From positions 1,674,001 to 1,738,000 of the forward strand of contig NZ_CP151632.1 of NCBI RefSeq assembly GCF_040144835.1: 64,000 bases of DNA, read 5' to 3'. The notes under the pieces are model-generated. The model saw only the letters and a list, made by a program, of their open reading frames with translations, was not told where the DNA came from and made no database searches. This document shows positions 34,000 through 41,510 of this stretch, piece after piece. The stretch comes from Microbacterium sp. LWS13-1.2. Its GTDB lineage: Bacteria > Actinomycetota > Actinomycetes > Actinomycetales > Microbacteriaceae. The translations under genes and the position numbers were made by a program. The first letter of the stretch is position 1. Each line of letters opens with the position of its first letter.

Positions 34000-34199
34000 A
34001 GGGGAGTCGAAAGGCAAAGCGGAGTCGGGCTCTCGTGTCGTGCCGCGAGGGGGGGTGCACGCAGCAGGGCTGTCGGTCGGGCTATGACCACCTTCGCCGT
34101 TCGGGCAGCGAAGGTAACGATCGGGTAAACACTACCCCGAGCGTGCTGGGAATGCCATGTAAGACTCGGATTTCATGACGCGCGCTTCGTGAAAATTCG
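34000..34199 (-). other. 5' leader / promoter region of the M23 peptidase gene
   Basis: No gene is visible here. A hairpin CCTTCGC (34091-34097) / GCGAAGG (34108-34114) lies about 95 bases before the peptidase start and could be a leader structure. It does not match the c-di-AMP riboswitch that precedes many actinobacterial wall hydrolases. Confidence 0.35.
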
Positions 34200-34217
34200 A
34201 TGAGACGGCTGTCTCAT
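34200..34217 (-). terminator. intrinsic terminator of the inositol-phosphatase-like gene
   Basis: ATGAGAC (34200-34206) and GTCTCAT (34211-34217) form a perfect 7-bp stem with a 4-base loop. On the minus strand it is followed by CGAATTTTC, and the stem includes the stop codon of the gene. Confidence 0.7.
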
Positions 34218-35017
34218 ACCAATCCCGCCGCCCCGGCGAGGCGGTCGAAGATCGCCGGCGTCGCGGCGACCACGAGCGGTCCGCGCGGACCGCCGTCGGG
34301 TTCGGCACGGCCGAATCGGCCGCCCGCTTCGGTCACCAGCAGGGCGCCGGCGGCGAGGTCCCAGGGCGCGAGGCCGCGCTCGAAGTATCCGTCCAGGCGA
34401 CCCGCGGCGACGTACGACAGGTCGAGCGAGGCGGCACCGGCGCGGCGGAGGTCGCGTGCCAGGCCCGGCATCACCCGGCCGATCAGATCGAGGTCTCCTG
34501 GGCGCGTCGCGGGATCGTATCCGAACCCCGTTGCGAGAAGCGCGCCAGCCGGTCCGACCTCCGGGTTGACGGCGATCCGGTGCACGCCCAGCCACGCGCC
34601 CTCGCCGCGCACCGCATGGAAGACCTCTCCGCTGACCGGGGCGAACACGACGCCCGCCAGCGCTTCCCACGCGTAGGGGGTCGGCTCGCCACGGACGGCG
34701 GCGATGCTGACCGCGTAGGTCGGGATGCCGTACGCATAGTTGACGGTGCCGTCGATGGGGTCGACGACCCATGTCACGTCACTGGCCCCGCGCTCGGCTC
34801 CGGTCTCCTCGCCGAGGAAGCCGTCGTCGGGCCGCGCGGCCTTCAGGCGCGCGCGGATGAGCGCCTCGACCTCGCGATCGGCCTCGGTGACGATGTCGGC
34901 GAGGGCCGACTTCGTCGCGGCGATCGCCACACCCGCGTCACGACGCAGCCGGGCCAGCTCACCGGCTTCGCGGGCGATGTCGATGGCAAGGGATCCGAGG
35001 TCCTGCTCGAGGCTCAT
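34214..35017 (-). CDS. inositol monophosphatase family protein
   Basis: A 267-residue magnesium-dependent phosphatase. The metal-binding motifs are complete: Leu-Gly-Glu-Glu-Thr-Gly near residue 70, Val-Val-Asp-Pro-Ile-Asp-Gly-Thr-Val-Asn near 88, and Ala-Pro-Trp-Asp-Leu-Ala-Ala-Gly near 217. In actinobacteria family members hydrolyse myo-inositol-1-phosphate, histidinol-phosphate or related esters, so the substrate is open; no his or inositol genes are nearby to decide. ATG 35017 matches the domain start, and the further open frame to 35200 overlaps the divergent flavoprotein gene and is rejected. Confidence 0.9.
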   Translation of the reverse strand: MSLEQDLGSLAIDIAREAGELARLRRDAGVAIAATKSALADIVTEADREVEALIRARLKAARPDDGFLGEETGAERGASDVTWVVDPIDGTVNYAYGIPTYAVSIAAVRGEPTPYAWEALAGVVFAPVSGEVFHAVRGEGAWLGVHRIAVNPEVGPAGALLATGFGYDPATRPGDLDLIGRVMPGLARDLRRAGAASLDLSYVAAGRLDGYFERGLAPWDLAAGALLVTEAGGRFGRAEPDGGPRGPLVVAATPAIFDRLAGAAGLV

Positions 35018-35105
35018 GCCTCCACGGTATCCGGCGGCGCACGCAGCGCCGGCGAACGAGGGGCGACGCTCGCGTGACGATGAACCGCCTCGATAGCGTG
35101 TGCGC

Positions 35106-36692
35106 ATGCCCACGCGCTCCCCCGTCCACGACGTCGCCATCGTCGGCGGCGGCCACAACGCCCTCGTCGCCGCCGCGTACCTCGCCCGCGCCGGGCGCAC
35201 CGTCGTCGTGCTCGAGCGGCTCGACCATGTCGGCGGCGCCGCGGTGTCGGAGGAACCGTGGCCGGGCGTCGCCGCACGGCTGTCGCGCTACTCCTACCTC
35301 GTGAGCCTGCTGCCGCAGCGCATCATCGATGACCTGGGGCTCGGCATCCGTCTGCTCCGCCGTCGCTACTCGTCGTACACGCCGGACCCGCAGGACCCTG
35401 CGCGCGGCATCCTCATCGACACGGCGAATGCCGCGGCCACCGCCGACGCCTTCGCCCGCGTGACCGGCGAGACCGGTGAGGCGGCGCGCTTCGCGGCCCT
35501 GTCCGCGCGGATGGGACCTGTCGCGCGGTTGATCTTCCCGTCGATGACCGAGCCGTTGCGCCGAGCCGGTGAGATGCGCGCGGCACTCGACGACGACCGG
35601 CTCTGGGAGGAGCTGTTCGAGCGGCCGCTGGGTGGACTCCTGCGTTCCTCCCTCGACACCGACATCGCCCGCGGCATCGCGCTCACCGACGGCCTCATCG
35701 GCACGTTCGCGTCGGCCGACGACGAAAGCCTGCGGCAGAACCGCTGCTTCCTGTATCACGTCATCGGCGGTGGGACCGGCGACTGGGACGTGCCGGTCGG
35801 CGGCATGGGTCGCGTGACATCCGAGCTGTCGCGCGCGGCGACCGAGGCGGGTGCCGACCTGCGCACCGGTGCGGAGGTCGTGGCCGTGACGCCCGACGGC
35901 GAGATCACCCTCGCAGACGACCGCACGGTGCACGCCCGATTGGTGCTGAGCGGCGTCGGCCCTGCCGTGCTCGCCCGGCTGCTCGCCGCGGGTGGTGCCG
36001 GCCCGGCGGGGGTCGACACCGCACCGCCGGAAGGCGCGCAGCTCAAGGTCAACATGCTGCTGCGACGCCTTCCCCGCCTCCGTGACGAGCGGGTGGCTCC
36101 CGAGGCCGCGTTCGCCGGGACCTTCCACGTCAACGAGACGATGTCGCAGCTCGACCGGGCGCATGCGACGGCCCTGGCCGGCGGCATCCCCGAGCCCCTG
36201 CCGGCCGAGATCTACTGCCACTCGCTGACCGACCCGTCGATCCTCGGCCCGGAACTGCGCGCCGCGGGCGCACACACGCTGACACTCTTCGGCCTGCAGG
36301 TGCCGCATCGGCTGCTCGAAGGCCGGGATCCGGATGCCGCGCGCACGGCGCTCCTCGAGGCGGCTCAGCGCTCGCTCGACACGGTACTCGCCGAGCCCAT
36401 CGCCGACTGCGTGTACGAGGCGCCGGACGGCTCGGCGTGCGTGGAGGCGCGGACGACGGCCGATTTGGAGCAGTCACTGGGCATGATCGGCGGCGACATC
36501 TTCCACGGCGCGCTGTCGTGGCCGTGGGCCGACGACGAAGACACGCTCGTCACGCCTGCCGAGCGCTGGGGCGTCGCCACGGAGCACCCGAACATGCTGG
36601 TGTGCGGTTCGGGCGCCCGAAGGGGCGGCGCCGTCAGCGGACTCGGCGGGCACAACGCGGCGATGGCCGCACTCGAGCTGCTCGCCGGCTGA
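35106..36692 (+). CDS. phytoene-dehydrogenase-like FAD-dependent oxidoreductase
   Basis: A 528-residue flavoprotein of the amine oxidase/phytoene desaturase superfamily, closest in feel to PYROXD2-type proteins. The FAD-binding start is Val-Ala-Ile-Val-Gly-Gly-Gly-His-Asn-Ala-Leu-Val-Ala-Ala-Ala-Tyr-Leu-Ala, followed by Val-Val-Val-Leu-Glu. Near residue 215 is Gly-Gly-Thr-Gly-Asp-Trp-Asp-Val-Pro-Val-Gly-Gly-Met-Gly, and the C-terminal Gly-Ser-Gly-Ala-Arg-Arg-Gly-Gly-Ala-Val-Ser-Gly-Leu-Gly-Gly-His-Asn completes the FAD site. No carotenoid genes are adjacent, so a carotenoid role is not implied. It is divergent from the phosphatase gene; ATG 35106 is favoured over GTG 35100. Confidence 0.87.
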   Translation: MPTRSPVHDVAIVGGGHNALVAAAYLARAGRTVVVLERLDHVGGAAVSEEPWPGVAARLSRYSYLVSLLPQRIIDDLGLGIRLLRRRYSSYTPDPQDPARGILIDTANAAATADAFARVTGETGEAARFAALSARMGPVARLIFPSMTEPLRRAGEMRAALDDDRLWEELFERPLGGLLRSSLDTDIARGIALTDGLIGTFASADDESLRQNRCFLYHVIGGGTGDWDVPVGGMGRVTSELSRAATEAGADLRTGAEVVAVTPDGEITLADDRTVHARLVLSGVGPAVLARLLAAGGAGPAGVDTAPPEGAQLKVNMLLRRLPRLRDERVAPEAAFAGTFHVNETMSQLDRAHATALAGGIPEPLPAEIYCHSLTDPSILGPELRAAGAHTLTLFGLQVPHRLLEGRDPDAARTALLEAAQRSLDTVLAEPIADCVYEAPDGSACVEARTTADLEQSLGMIGGDIFHGALSWPWADDEDTLVTPAERWGVATEHPNMLVCGSGARRGGAVSGLGGHNAAMAALELLAG

Positions 36693-36749
36693 AGATCGCT
36701 TCCGCGCGATGTCGGCGCGTCCCGCGGTCAGGCGCGCGGCGGCCCGCGG

Positions 36750-37754
36750 TCAGGCGCGCGGCGGCAGCGGCGGGGGCGGCGGGTACCCCTCGTATCCGGG
36801 AGCCGTGGTGGGCTGCGCCGGCGCCGCGGGCTGCGACGGCGTGGGTGCTGCCGGGGCAGCCTGCGGCTCGGCGTGCGCGACCGGCTCGATCGCCGTGAAG
36901 ACGTGGGCGCCGGGCGACGGGTACCCGGTGTAATACGCGTTCCAGTCGGGCGAGCCGTCGGGAAGCATCGGCAGCGGTGTGACGGCATCGACGTACGTCG
37001 GCCACGGGAGCAGCTCCTGCGCGGCCGGTGCCGCGGGGGCGGCGAGCGCGCCGTACGGGGCCGGCGGTGCGAGAGGGGCGTGCGCGACGTGGGCGTGCGG
37101 CTTCTTGGGGGCGAACAGCACGTTGACGAGCGGAACGAGGGCGGTGCCGAGCGCGGCGAGGATCGCGACGGCCACGACGATGCGCCAGTAGATGTCGGCG
37201 AGGAGGAGCCACTCCCCGAAGGCGAGCGGGATGATCAGCAGTGCGGCCAGTGCGACGACGAGCGAGATGGTGATAACCGCGACGGTGCGGGTGAAGGGCG
37301 TGTCGTAGCGCTGGAAGGCCTTGAGGTAGAACCGCACGTGCAGCAGCACCAGCTGAAGGATCAGCACGATGAGCAGGAACTGGATGAACCGCGAGAATCC
37401 GAGCCAGGGGTAGCGCTCCGGCATCCAGATCATGATGGCGCCGAGCAGGAGCGCCACGATCCACGACCCCATGCTGGCCAGTGCGAACCACGCGGGGCGA
37501 GTCGGCGCCAGGTGCGCGTCGAGGATCGCGACGCCGGCGAATCCCACCAGCAGCAGGATCGTCAGGAACGCCCGGCCGATGATGTCGTTCTGAGAGCCCA
37601 GGAGTACCCAGAGCACGCACACGACGGCGGCCGCGATGAGTGCGCCGATCGCCACCCAGATGGCGGCGCGCAGCAGCGACGAGCGGGAGCCGTCGGCGTG
37701 CGCCGCCTGATCCATCGCCGGGGCGGGCGTCGCATACGGGTCGGGCGCGGTCAT
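36750..37754 (-). CDS. polytopic membrane protein with Pro/Ala-rich C-terminus, function unknown
   Basis: A 334-residue protein not recognised as a named family. About six hydrophobic segments lie between residues 25 and 215 (for example Ala-Ile-Trp-Val-Ala-Ile-Gly-Ala-Leu and Phe-Leu-Leu-Ile-Val-Leu-Ile-Leu). They are followed by Pro-Lys-Lys-Pro-His-Ala-His and a ~110-residue Ala/Pro-rich, probably cytoplasmic tail ending in poly-proline. GAGAGG lies 6 bases before ATG 37754. The frame further upstream to 37940 is rejected for lack of a ribosome site. It stands alone between the flavoprotein gene and tRNA-Tyr. Confidence 0.75.
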   Translation of the reverse strand: MTAPDPYATPAPAMDQAAHADGSRSSLLRAAIWVAIGALIAAAVVCVLWVLLGSQNDIIGRAFLTILLLVGFAGVAILDAHLAPTRPAWFALASMGSWIVALLLGAIMIWMPERYPWLGFSRFIQFLLIVLILQLVLLHVRFYLKAFQRYDTPFTRTVAVITISLVVALAALLIIPLAFGEWLLLADIYWRIVVAVAILAALGTALVPLVNVLFAPKKPHAHVAHAPLAPPAPYGALAAPAAPAAQELLPWPTYVDAVTPLPMLPDGSPDWNAYYTGYPSPGAHVFTAIEPVAHAEPQAAPAAPTPSQPAAPAQPTTAPGYEGYPPPPPLPPRA

Positions 37755-37969
37755 GGCGTTCCTCTCGTGATGCGGGCGGACTGCCTGCACTGCCATCCTG
37801 ACACGCCGCACCGCACCGCGTGGATGCCGATTCCGTGGTACGCAGGCGAAGCCTCCGGGAGGTGCGGAGCCGGATGCCTCACCCCGTGGCGCGTCCGAGC
37901 CCTTCGACCAGTTCGGCGCCGGGGAGCGCCACGAGGGCACGGCCCGGGCAAGAGCGCCTGGAAACCACG

Positions 37970-37992
37970 AAGCGCCCCACGAGGGGGCGCTT
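37970..37992 (-). terminator. hairpin terminator downstream of tRNA-Tyr
   Basis: AAGCGCCCC (37970-37978) and GGGGCGCTT (37984-37992) form a 9-bp stem with a 5-base loop, just 3' of the minus-strand tRNA. The following minus-strand bases contain only a short T run (GTGGTTTCC). Confidence 0.6.
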
Positions 37993-38000
37993 GCAAATGG

Positions 38001-38082
38001 TGGCGAGTGAGGGATTCGAACCCCCGAAGTCTAAGACGGCTGATTTACAGTCAGATCCCTTTGGCCGCTTGGGTAACTCGCC
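38001..38082 (-). tRNA. tRNA-Tyr (GTA)
   Basis: The minus strand gives a class II tRNA of 82 bases with a long variable arm. The acceptor is GGCGAGT/ACTCGCC, the anticodon loop in CTGACTGTAAATCAG gives GTA, the T-arm is GGGGG TTCGAAT CCCTC, and the discriminator is A. The three bases after it (37998-38000) read CCA, so the tail may be encoded. Confidence 0.93.
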
Positions 38083-38205
38083 AGGCGCGCACCCGTCCGA
38101 CTTTTCCAGACGACCGGAGGCGCGATCCACAATCTTACGCGTAGATGCGCGAGGTCAGAAATCCGCACAGCGGACGCCCCGACGACGCCCGAGGATCACA
38201 GCTAT

Positions 38206-39117
38206 TCAGGTGCCGATGTGGTCCATGTCGAGACCGCTGAGCGCACTGGGGGTGCGCAGCAGCGCCCCTTCGAACCGGCACGTGGCTGCCGCGGCATCCA
38301 TCGCCGACTGCAGCACCGCCTCCCACGCGTCTGCGTCCGCGGGTGTGCTCTCGACGAGTGCGGCGACGGTCGCGGCCAGCGCGGCATCTCCGGCGCCCAT
38401 CGTGTCGACGATGCGGCCGGGGAGGTTCGAGATCGGCCGCGTCACCACGACGTCGCCGGCCTCGATCGTGGCGCCGGCCGCCCCCTCCGTCGCGAGCACG
38501 GCGCGGGCGCCGAGGTCGACGAGTCGGGCGCGCAGCGCATCCAGGCGGTCACCGTAGAGCAGGGCGGCGTCATCCTCGCCGACCTTGACGAGAGCGGCAC
38601 CCGCCGCCAGCTGCTCGAAGCCCCGCACGAACTCCGCCTTGTCGTGAAGCATGCCGGTCCGCGGATTCGGGTCGACGGCGACCGAGGCGCCCGCCTGCGC
38701 GATCGCGTCGGCCAGCTCCGCGGCCTGCTCGGCGTCGTCGAACGCGAGGCAGCTCACGACCACGAGGTCGGCATCCGCGAATGCCCGCCGTTCGGCGTCG
38801 CCGAATCTGATGCGCCGCTGCTGTGCCGCCTCGTTGAATTCGTAAACGGGCTCGCCGCCGCCGGAGCGTGTGCTCACGGCGCGCGCCGTGCCGATGAGGG
38901 AGGGCGTCGCGATGAGATCGACGCCGAAGTCGGCGAGGTAACGCCGTACGCGCGAGGCGGGCTCGTCGTCGCCCAGCATCGCGACGAGGGTCGCGGGCAC
39001 GCCCAGCTGCGCGAGCCCGACGGCCACGTTCAGCGCGGCTCCGCCGACGAACTCCCGCACGCCGTGGTCGTCGCGCAGCTCGTCGATCAGCGCGTCGCCC
39101 ACCACCACGACGGTCAT
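38206..39117 (-). CDS. PfkB family carbohydrate kinase
   Basis: A 303-residue ATP-dependent sugar kinase of the ribokinase/fructokinase fold. The N-terminal Phe-Val-Gly-Gly-Ala-Ala-Leu-Asn-Val-Ala-Val-Gly-Leu-Ala-Gln-Leu-Gly and the C-terminal anion-hole motif Val-Asp-Thr-Met-Gly-Ala-Gly-Asp-Ala (catalytic Asp near residue 248) are both present. Substrates in the family include fructose, 2-keto-3-deoxygluconate and nucleosides; the sequence alone does not decide. The start overlaps the FBP-domain gene by 4 bp, an unexpected partnership that may be only co-transcription. Confidence 0.9.
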   Translation of the reverse strand: MTVVVVGDALIDELRDDHGVREFVGGAALNVAVGLAQLGVPATLVAMLGDDEPASRVRRYLADFGVDLIATPSLIGTARAVSTRSGGGEPVYEFNEAAQQRRIRFGDAERRAFADADLVVVSCLAFDDAEQAAELADAIAQAGASVAVDPNPRTGMLHDKAEFVRGFEQLAAGAALVKVGEDDAALLYGDRLDALRARLVDLGARAVLATEGAAGATIEAGDVVVTRPISNLPGRIVDTMGAGDAALAATVAALVESTPADADAWEAVLQSAMDAAAATCRFEGALLRTPSALSGLDMDHIGT

Positions 39118-39614
39118 CGCGCGACCCCTGCGGTCTCGAGCACGCGGCCCACGAAGGCCTCGGTGCGGCGCCGGGTGCCGTCGATCTTGCGGTCGACGCT
39201 CGCGCGCACCTCATTCGGGGCCAGCGGCGCGGCCAGCCGCACGTTCTCGTGGCACGACAGGTCGGCGCAGATGTACGTGCCGACGCTGTCGCCGTGGACG
39301 CCCGCCTCACCGGCCTTGCGCGCCGTGTACATCACCACCTGGTCTGCCGGCTGCATGGTGTGGCACAGGTTGCACAGCGCAGCACGGGCGTGCGACGACC
39401 CCTCGGCGCCGCGCAGCACGACGCCCGCCGGCTCGCCGTCGATCTCGGCGACGAGGTAGCCACGGCCGCGGCTTCGCGGGTCGCGCCACGCCAGGAAATC
39501 GAGGTGATCCCAGTCGGTGAGCATGAAGTCGGCAGGCAGGGTCACGAGCCGCAGCTCGTCCGACGATGCGTTCACGAACGACGAACGCACTTCTTCCTCG
39601 GTCAGTGGGCGCAT
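39114..39614 (-). CDS. FBP-domain (elongation factor G-binding) zinc-finger protein
   Basis: A 166-residue protein related to FusB/FBP proteins, which bind elongation factor G and can release it from fusidic-acid-stalled ribosomes. The N-terminal helical part starts Pro-Leu-Thr-Glu-Glu-Glu-Val-Arg-Ser-Ser-Phe-Val-Asn. The C-terminal treble clef has paired cysteines in Leu-Cys-Asn-Leu-Cys-His and Ile-Cys-Ala-Asp-Leu-Ser-Cys-His-Glu-Asn-Val-Arg. ATG 39614 follows GGAGG by 4 bases. Its last 4 bases overlap the PfkB gene. It would act in the cytosol in translation or intrinsic fusidic acid tolerance; the latter is inference from the family. Confidence 0.82.
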   Translation of the reverse strand: MRPLTEEEVRSSFVNASSDELRLVTLPADFMLTDWDHLDFLAWRDPRSRGRGYLVAEIDGEPAGVVLRGAEGSSHARAALCNLCHTMQPADQVVMYTARKAGEAGVHGDSVGTYICADLSCHENVRLAAPLAPNEVRASVDRKIDGTRRRTEAFVGRVLETAGVAR

Positions 39615-39726
39615 GGCACCTCCTCGCCCGCCCAGTCTACGAATGACGGATGCCTGCGCCACCCCGCCTCCCGCCGCCGCCCCGACCGCGAGACTTCAGC
39701 GCGTGGATCCCGACGCCGCAGCGCGG

Positions 39727-40641
39727 TCAGCGCGGGGCGGGCTCGGCGGCGTCGTCGACGGGGCCGGTGGGCTCGGCGGCTGCATCCACTCTCGTGCTGC
39801 GGTCGCGGATGAGGAACCCGAACGCGAACGCGATGAAGAACATGAGCACGCCGTACACGGCGGCGGGGAGCGAGAGCTCCACCGAGCCCAGCACCGTCTG
39901 CGCGATGACGATCGCCAGCGTGGCGTTGTGGATGCCGATCTCGAACGACGATGCGATCGACTGCCGTCTGCCGACCTTCGCCAGGCGCGGGGCGAAGTAG
40001 CCGATCGTGAGGCTGATGAGGCAGAACACGATCGTGATGAGCGACAGGCGGCCGAAGTTCTCGAGGAGGAGCGCCCAGCTCTGCGCGACGGCCCCGACGA
40101 TGACGACGACAAGGATGACGACCGACGCGATGCGCACCGGCTTGTTCATCGCCGTCGCGAACCGCGGCCAGAAGCGGCGCACGATCATTCCGAGTGCGAC
40201 CGGGAGCAGCACGATCGCGAAGACCTCGATGGTCTTCGCCCACTGCAGTCCGAGCTGGTCGTCGAACGGGTTGAAGTAGAGGATCGCCAGGTTCGTGATG
40301 ACCGGGAGCGTGAACACGGCGATCACGGAGTTCACCGCCGTGAGCGAGATGTTCAGGGCCACATCGCCTCGGAACAGGTGACTGTAGAGATTGGCGGTGG
40401 TTCCGCCCGGAGATGCGGCGAGCATCATCATGCCGACCGCCAGCACGGGCGGCAGCTGGAACGCCAGCACGAGACCGAAGCAGATCAGGGGCAGCAGGAC
40501 CAGCTGGCAGAGCAGCGCGACGATCACCGCCTTCGGCTGCTTGAGGACGCGGGTGAAGTCGCCGGGAGTGAGGCTCATGCCGAGCCCGAACATGATGATG
40601 CCGAGGGCTACGGGCAGCCCGATGGTGGTCAACGCTGACAT
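39727..40641 (-). CDS. bile acid:sodium symporter family (SBF) transporter
   Basis: A 304-residue inner-membrane protein with nine to ten hydrophobic spans. The SBF signatures are visible: Met-Phe-Gly-Leu-Gly-Met-Ser-Leu near residue 17, Leu-Ala-Ala-Ser-Pro-Gly-Gly-Thr-Thr-Ala-Asn near 78, and Glu-Ile-Gly-Ile-His-Asn-Ala-Thr-Leu-Ala near 235, which carries the crossover-helix residues for sodium and substrate. Bacterial members move organic anions such as pantoate or keto acids rather than bile acids. It is monocistronic by spacing and ends in an acidic, Pro/Ala-rich tail. Confidence 0.9.
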   Translation of the reverse strand: MSALTTIGLPVALGIIMFGLGMSLTPGDFTRVLKQPKAVIVALLCQLVLLPLICFGLVLAFQLPPVLAVGMMMLAASPGGTTANLYSHLFRGDVALNISLTAVNSVIAVFTLPVITNLAILYFNPFDDQLGLQWAKTIEVFAIVLLPVALGMIVRRFWPRFATAMNKPVRIASVVILVVVIVGAVAQSWALLLENFGRLSLITIVFCLISLTIGYFAPRLAKVGRRQSIASSFEIGIHNATLAIVIAQTVLGSVELSLPAAVYGVLMFFIAFAFGFLIRDRSTRVDAAAEPTGPVDDAAEPAPR

Positions 40642-40721
40642 GGCACTCAGTGTGCAGGATCCTGCGACCGCGTGTCACGGAAAGTCCACAGGTCGCCGCC
40701 GCGACCTGTGGACCCCGTGCC

Positions 40722-41510
40722 TCAGCTCCAGCCGAGCCGCACCGCGACGACGTCGGCCGCGTGCGATGGGAACTCGTCCCAGCCCGGCTCGAGGATCTCG
40801 CGGGTGAGCCGGTACAGCTCGTACGCCGACTCCTCGATCGGCAGATCGAGCGACGCCGCGATGTGGGCGCCCCAGACCGGGAAGTCCCGCTCGAAGCGCC
40901 GCATCGGATCGTTCGCGTCACGTAGGGACGTGGATGCCGCGGCGAAGCGTCCGCGGATCGCCCGCACCAGCAGCTGCACCGCCCACTGCCGGACGAACGC
41001 GTTGCCGTTGAGCAGCTCGCCGCGCCGCACGCGACCGACGCCGATCAGCAGCTTCACGAGCACGAGACGCACGTCGTTGGCCGGATCAAAGTGGTCGCCG
41101 TCGGCCGCCCGCCCCCGCGACTCGGCGAGCAGCGTCGCCGTCGTGCCCGCTGCGTCATCGACGATCACCGTGGCGTCGCCGGCGCGGGCGCCGGCGAGCT
41201 CGGCCGCGTCCGAGAACGCGAATTCGAACACGTGCGCATCGTCGTAGACCGCGACGAAGCCGATCTCGCCTTCCCGCGCGGTCAGCACGAGGCGATCCGG
41301 ATCCGGCAGCCACGAGAGGTCGGGGCGGATCTCGGCTCCGCGCCCGGCTTCCGTCAGCGCGAAGAAGTCGTGATCCGACCATTCGTCGCGCCGCTCCCGC
41401 GCCTCGTCCGAAGCGGAGCCCAGCAGCACGAGCCCGACGAGTCCGTCGCGCTCCCGCACGCCGGTCGCGAGCCCCGCGCTGAGCTCCTCGAACCGCTCGG
41501 GCGTCGTCAC
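40722..41510 (-). CDS. nucleotidyltransferase-fold protein, adenylyltransferase-like
   Basis: A 262-residue protein with the nucleotidyltransferase motif Leu-Leu-Gly-Ser-Ala-Ser...Trp-Ser-Asp-His-Asp-Phe-Phe near residues 30-50 (Gly-Ser and the paired Asp residues). A helical C-terminal domain contains Asp-Val-Arg-Leu-Val-Leu-Val-Lys. This resembles aminoglycoside or lincosamide adenylyltransferase-type proteins, but resistance cannot be claimed. Its GTG/ATG region overlaps the GH13 gene stop by 4 bp, so it is translated with a maltodextrin enzyme, an unusual combination. Function unknown. Confidence 0.65.
   Translation of the reverse strand: MTTPERFEELSAGLATGVRERDGLVGLVLLGSASDEARERRDEWSDHDFFALTEAGRGAEIRPDLSWLPDPDRLVLTAREGEIGFVAVYDDAHVFEFAFSDAAELAGARAGDATVIVDDAAGTTATLLAESRGRAADGDHFDPANDVRLVLVKLLIGVGRVRRGELLNGNAFVRQWAVQLLVRAIRGRFAAASTSLRDANDPMRRFERDFPVWGAHIAASLDLPIEESAYELYRLTREILEPGWDEFPSHAADVVAVRLGWS

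Noticed and set aside
31840..34128. 762-codon plus-strand open frame across two tRNAs and the M23 gene
   Set aside because: It is antisense to an M23 gene with intact zinc motifs, runs through both tRNA genes, and is rich in Arg/Gly as expected from high-GC shadow frames.
34000..34199. c-di-AMP (ydaO) riboswitch before the M23 gene
   Set aside because: The leader has a hairpin but not the conserved core segments of that riboswitch.
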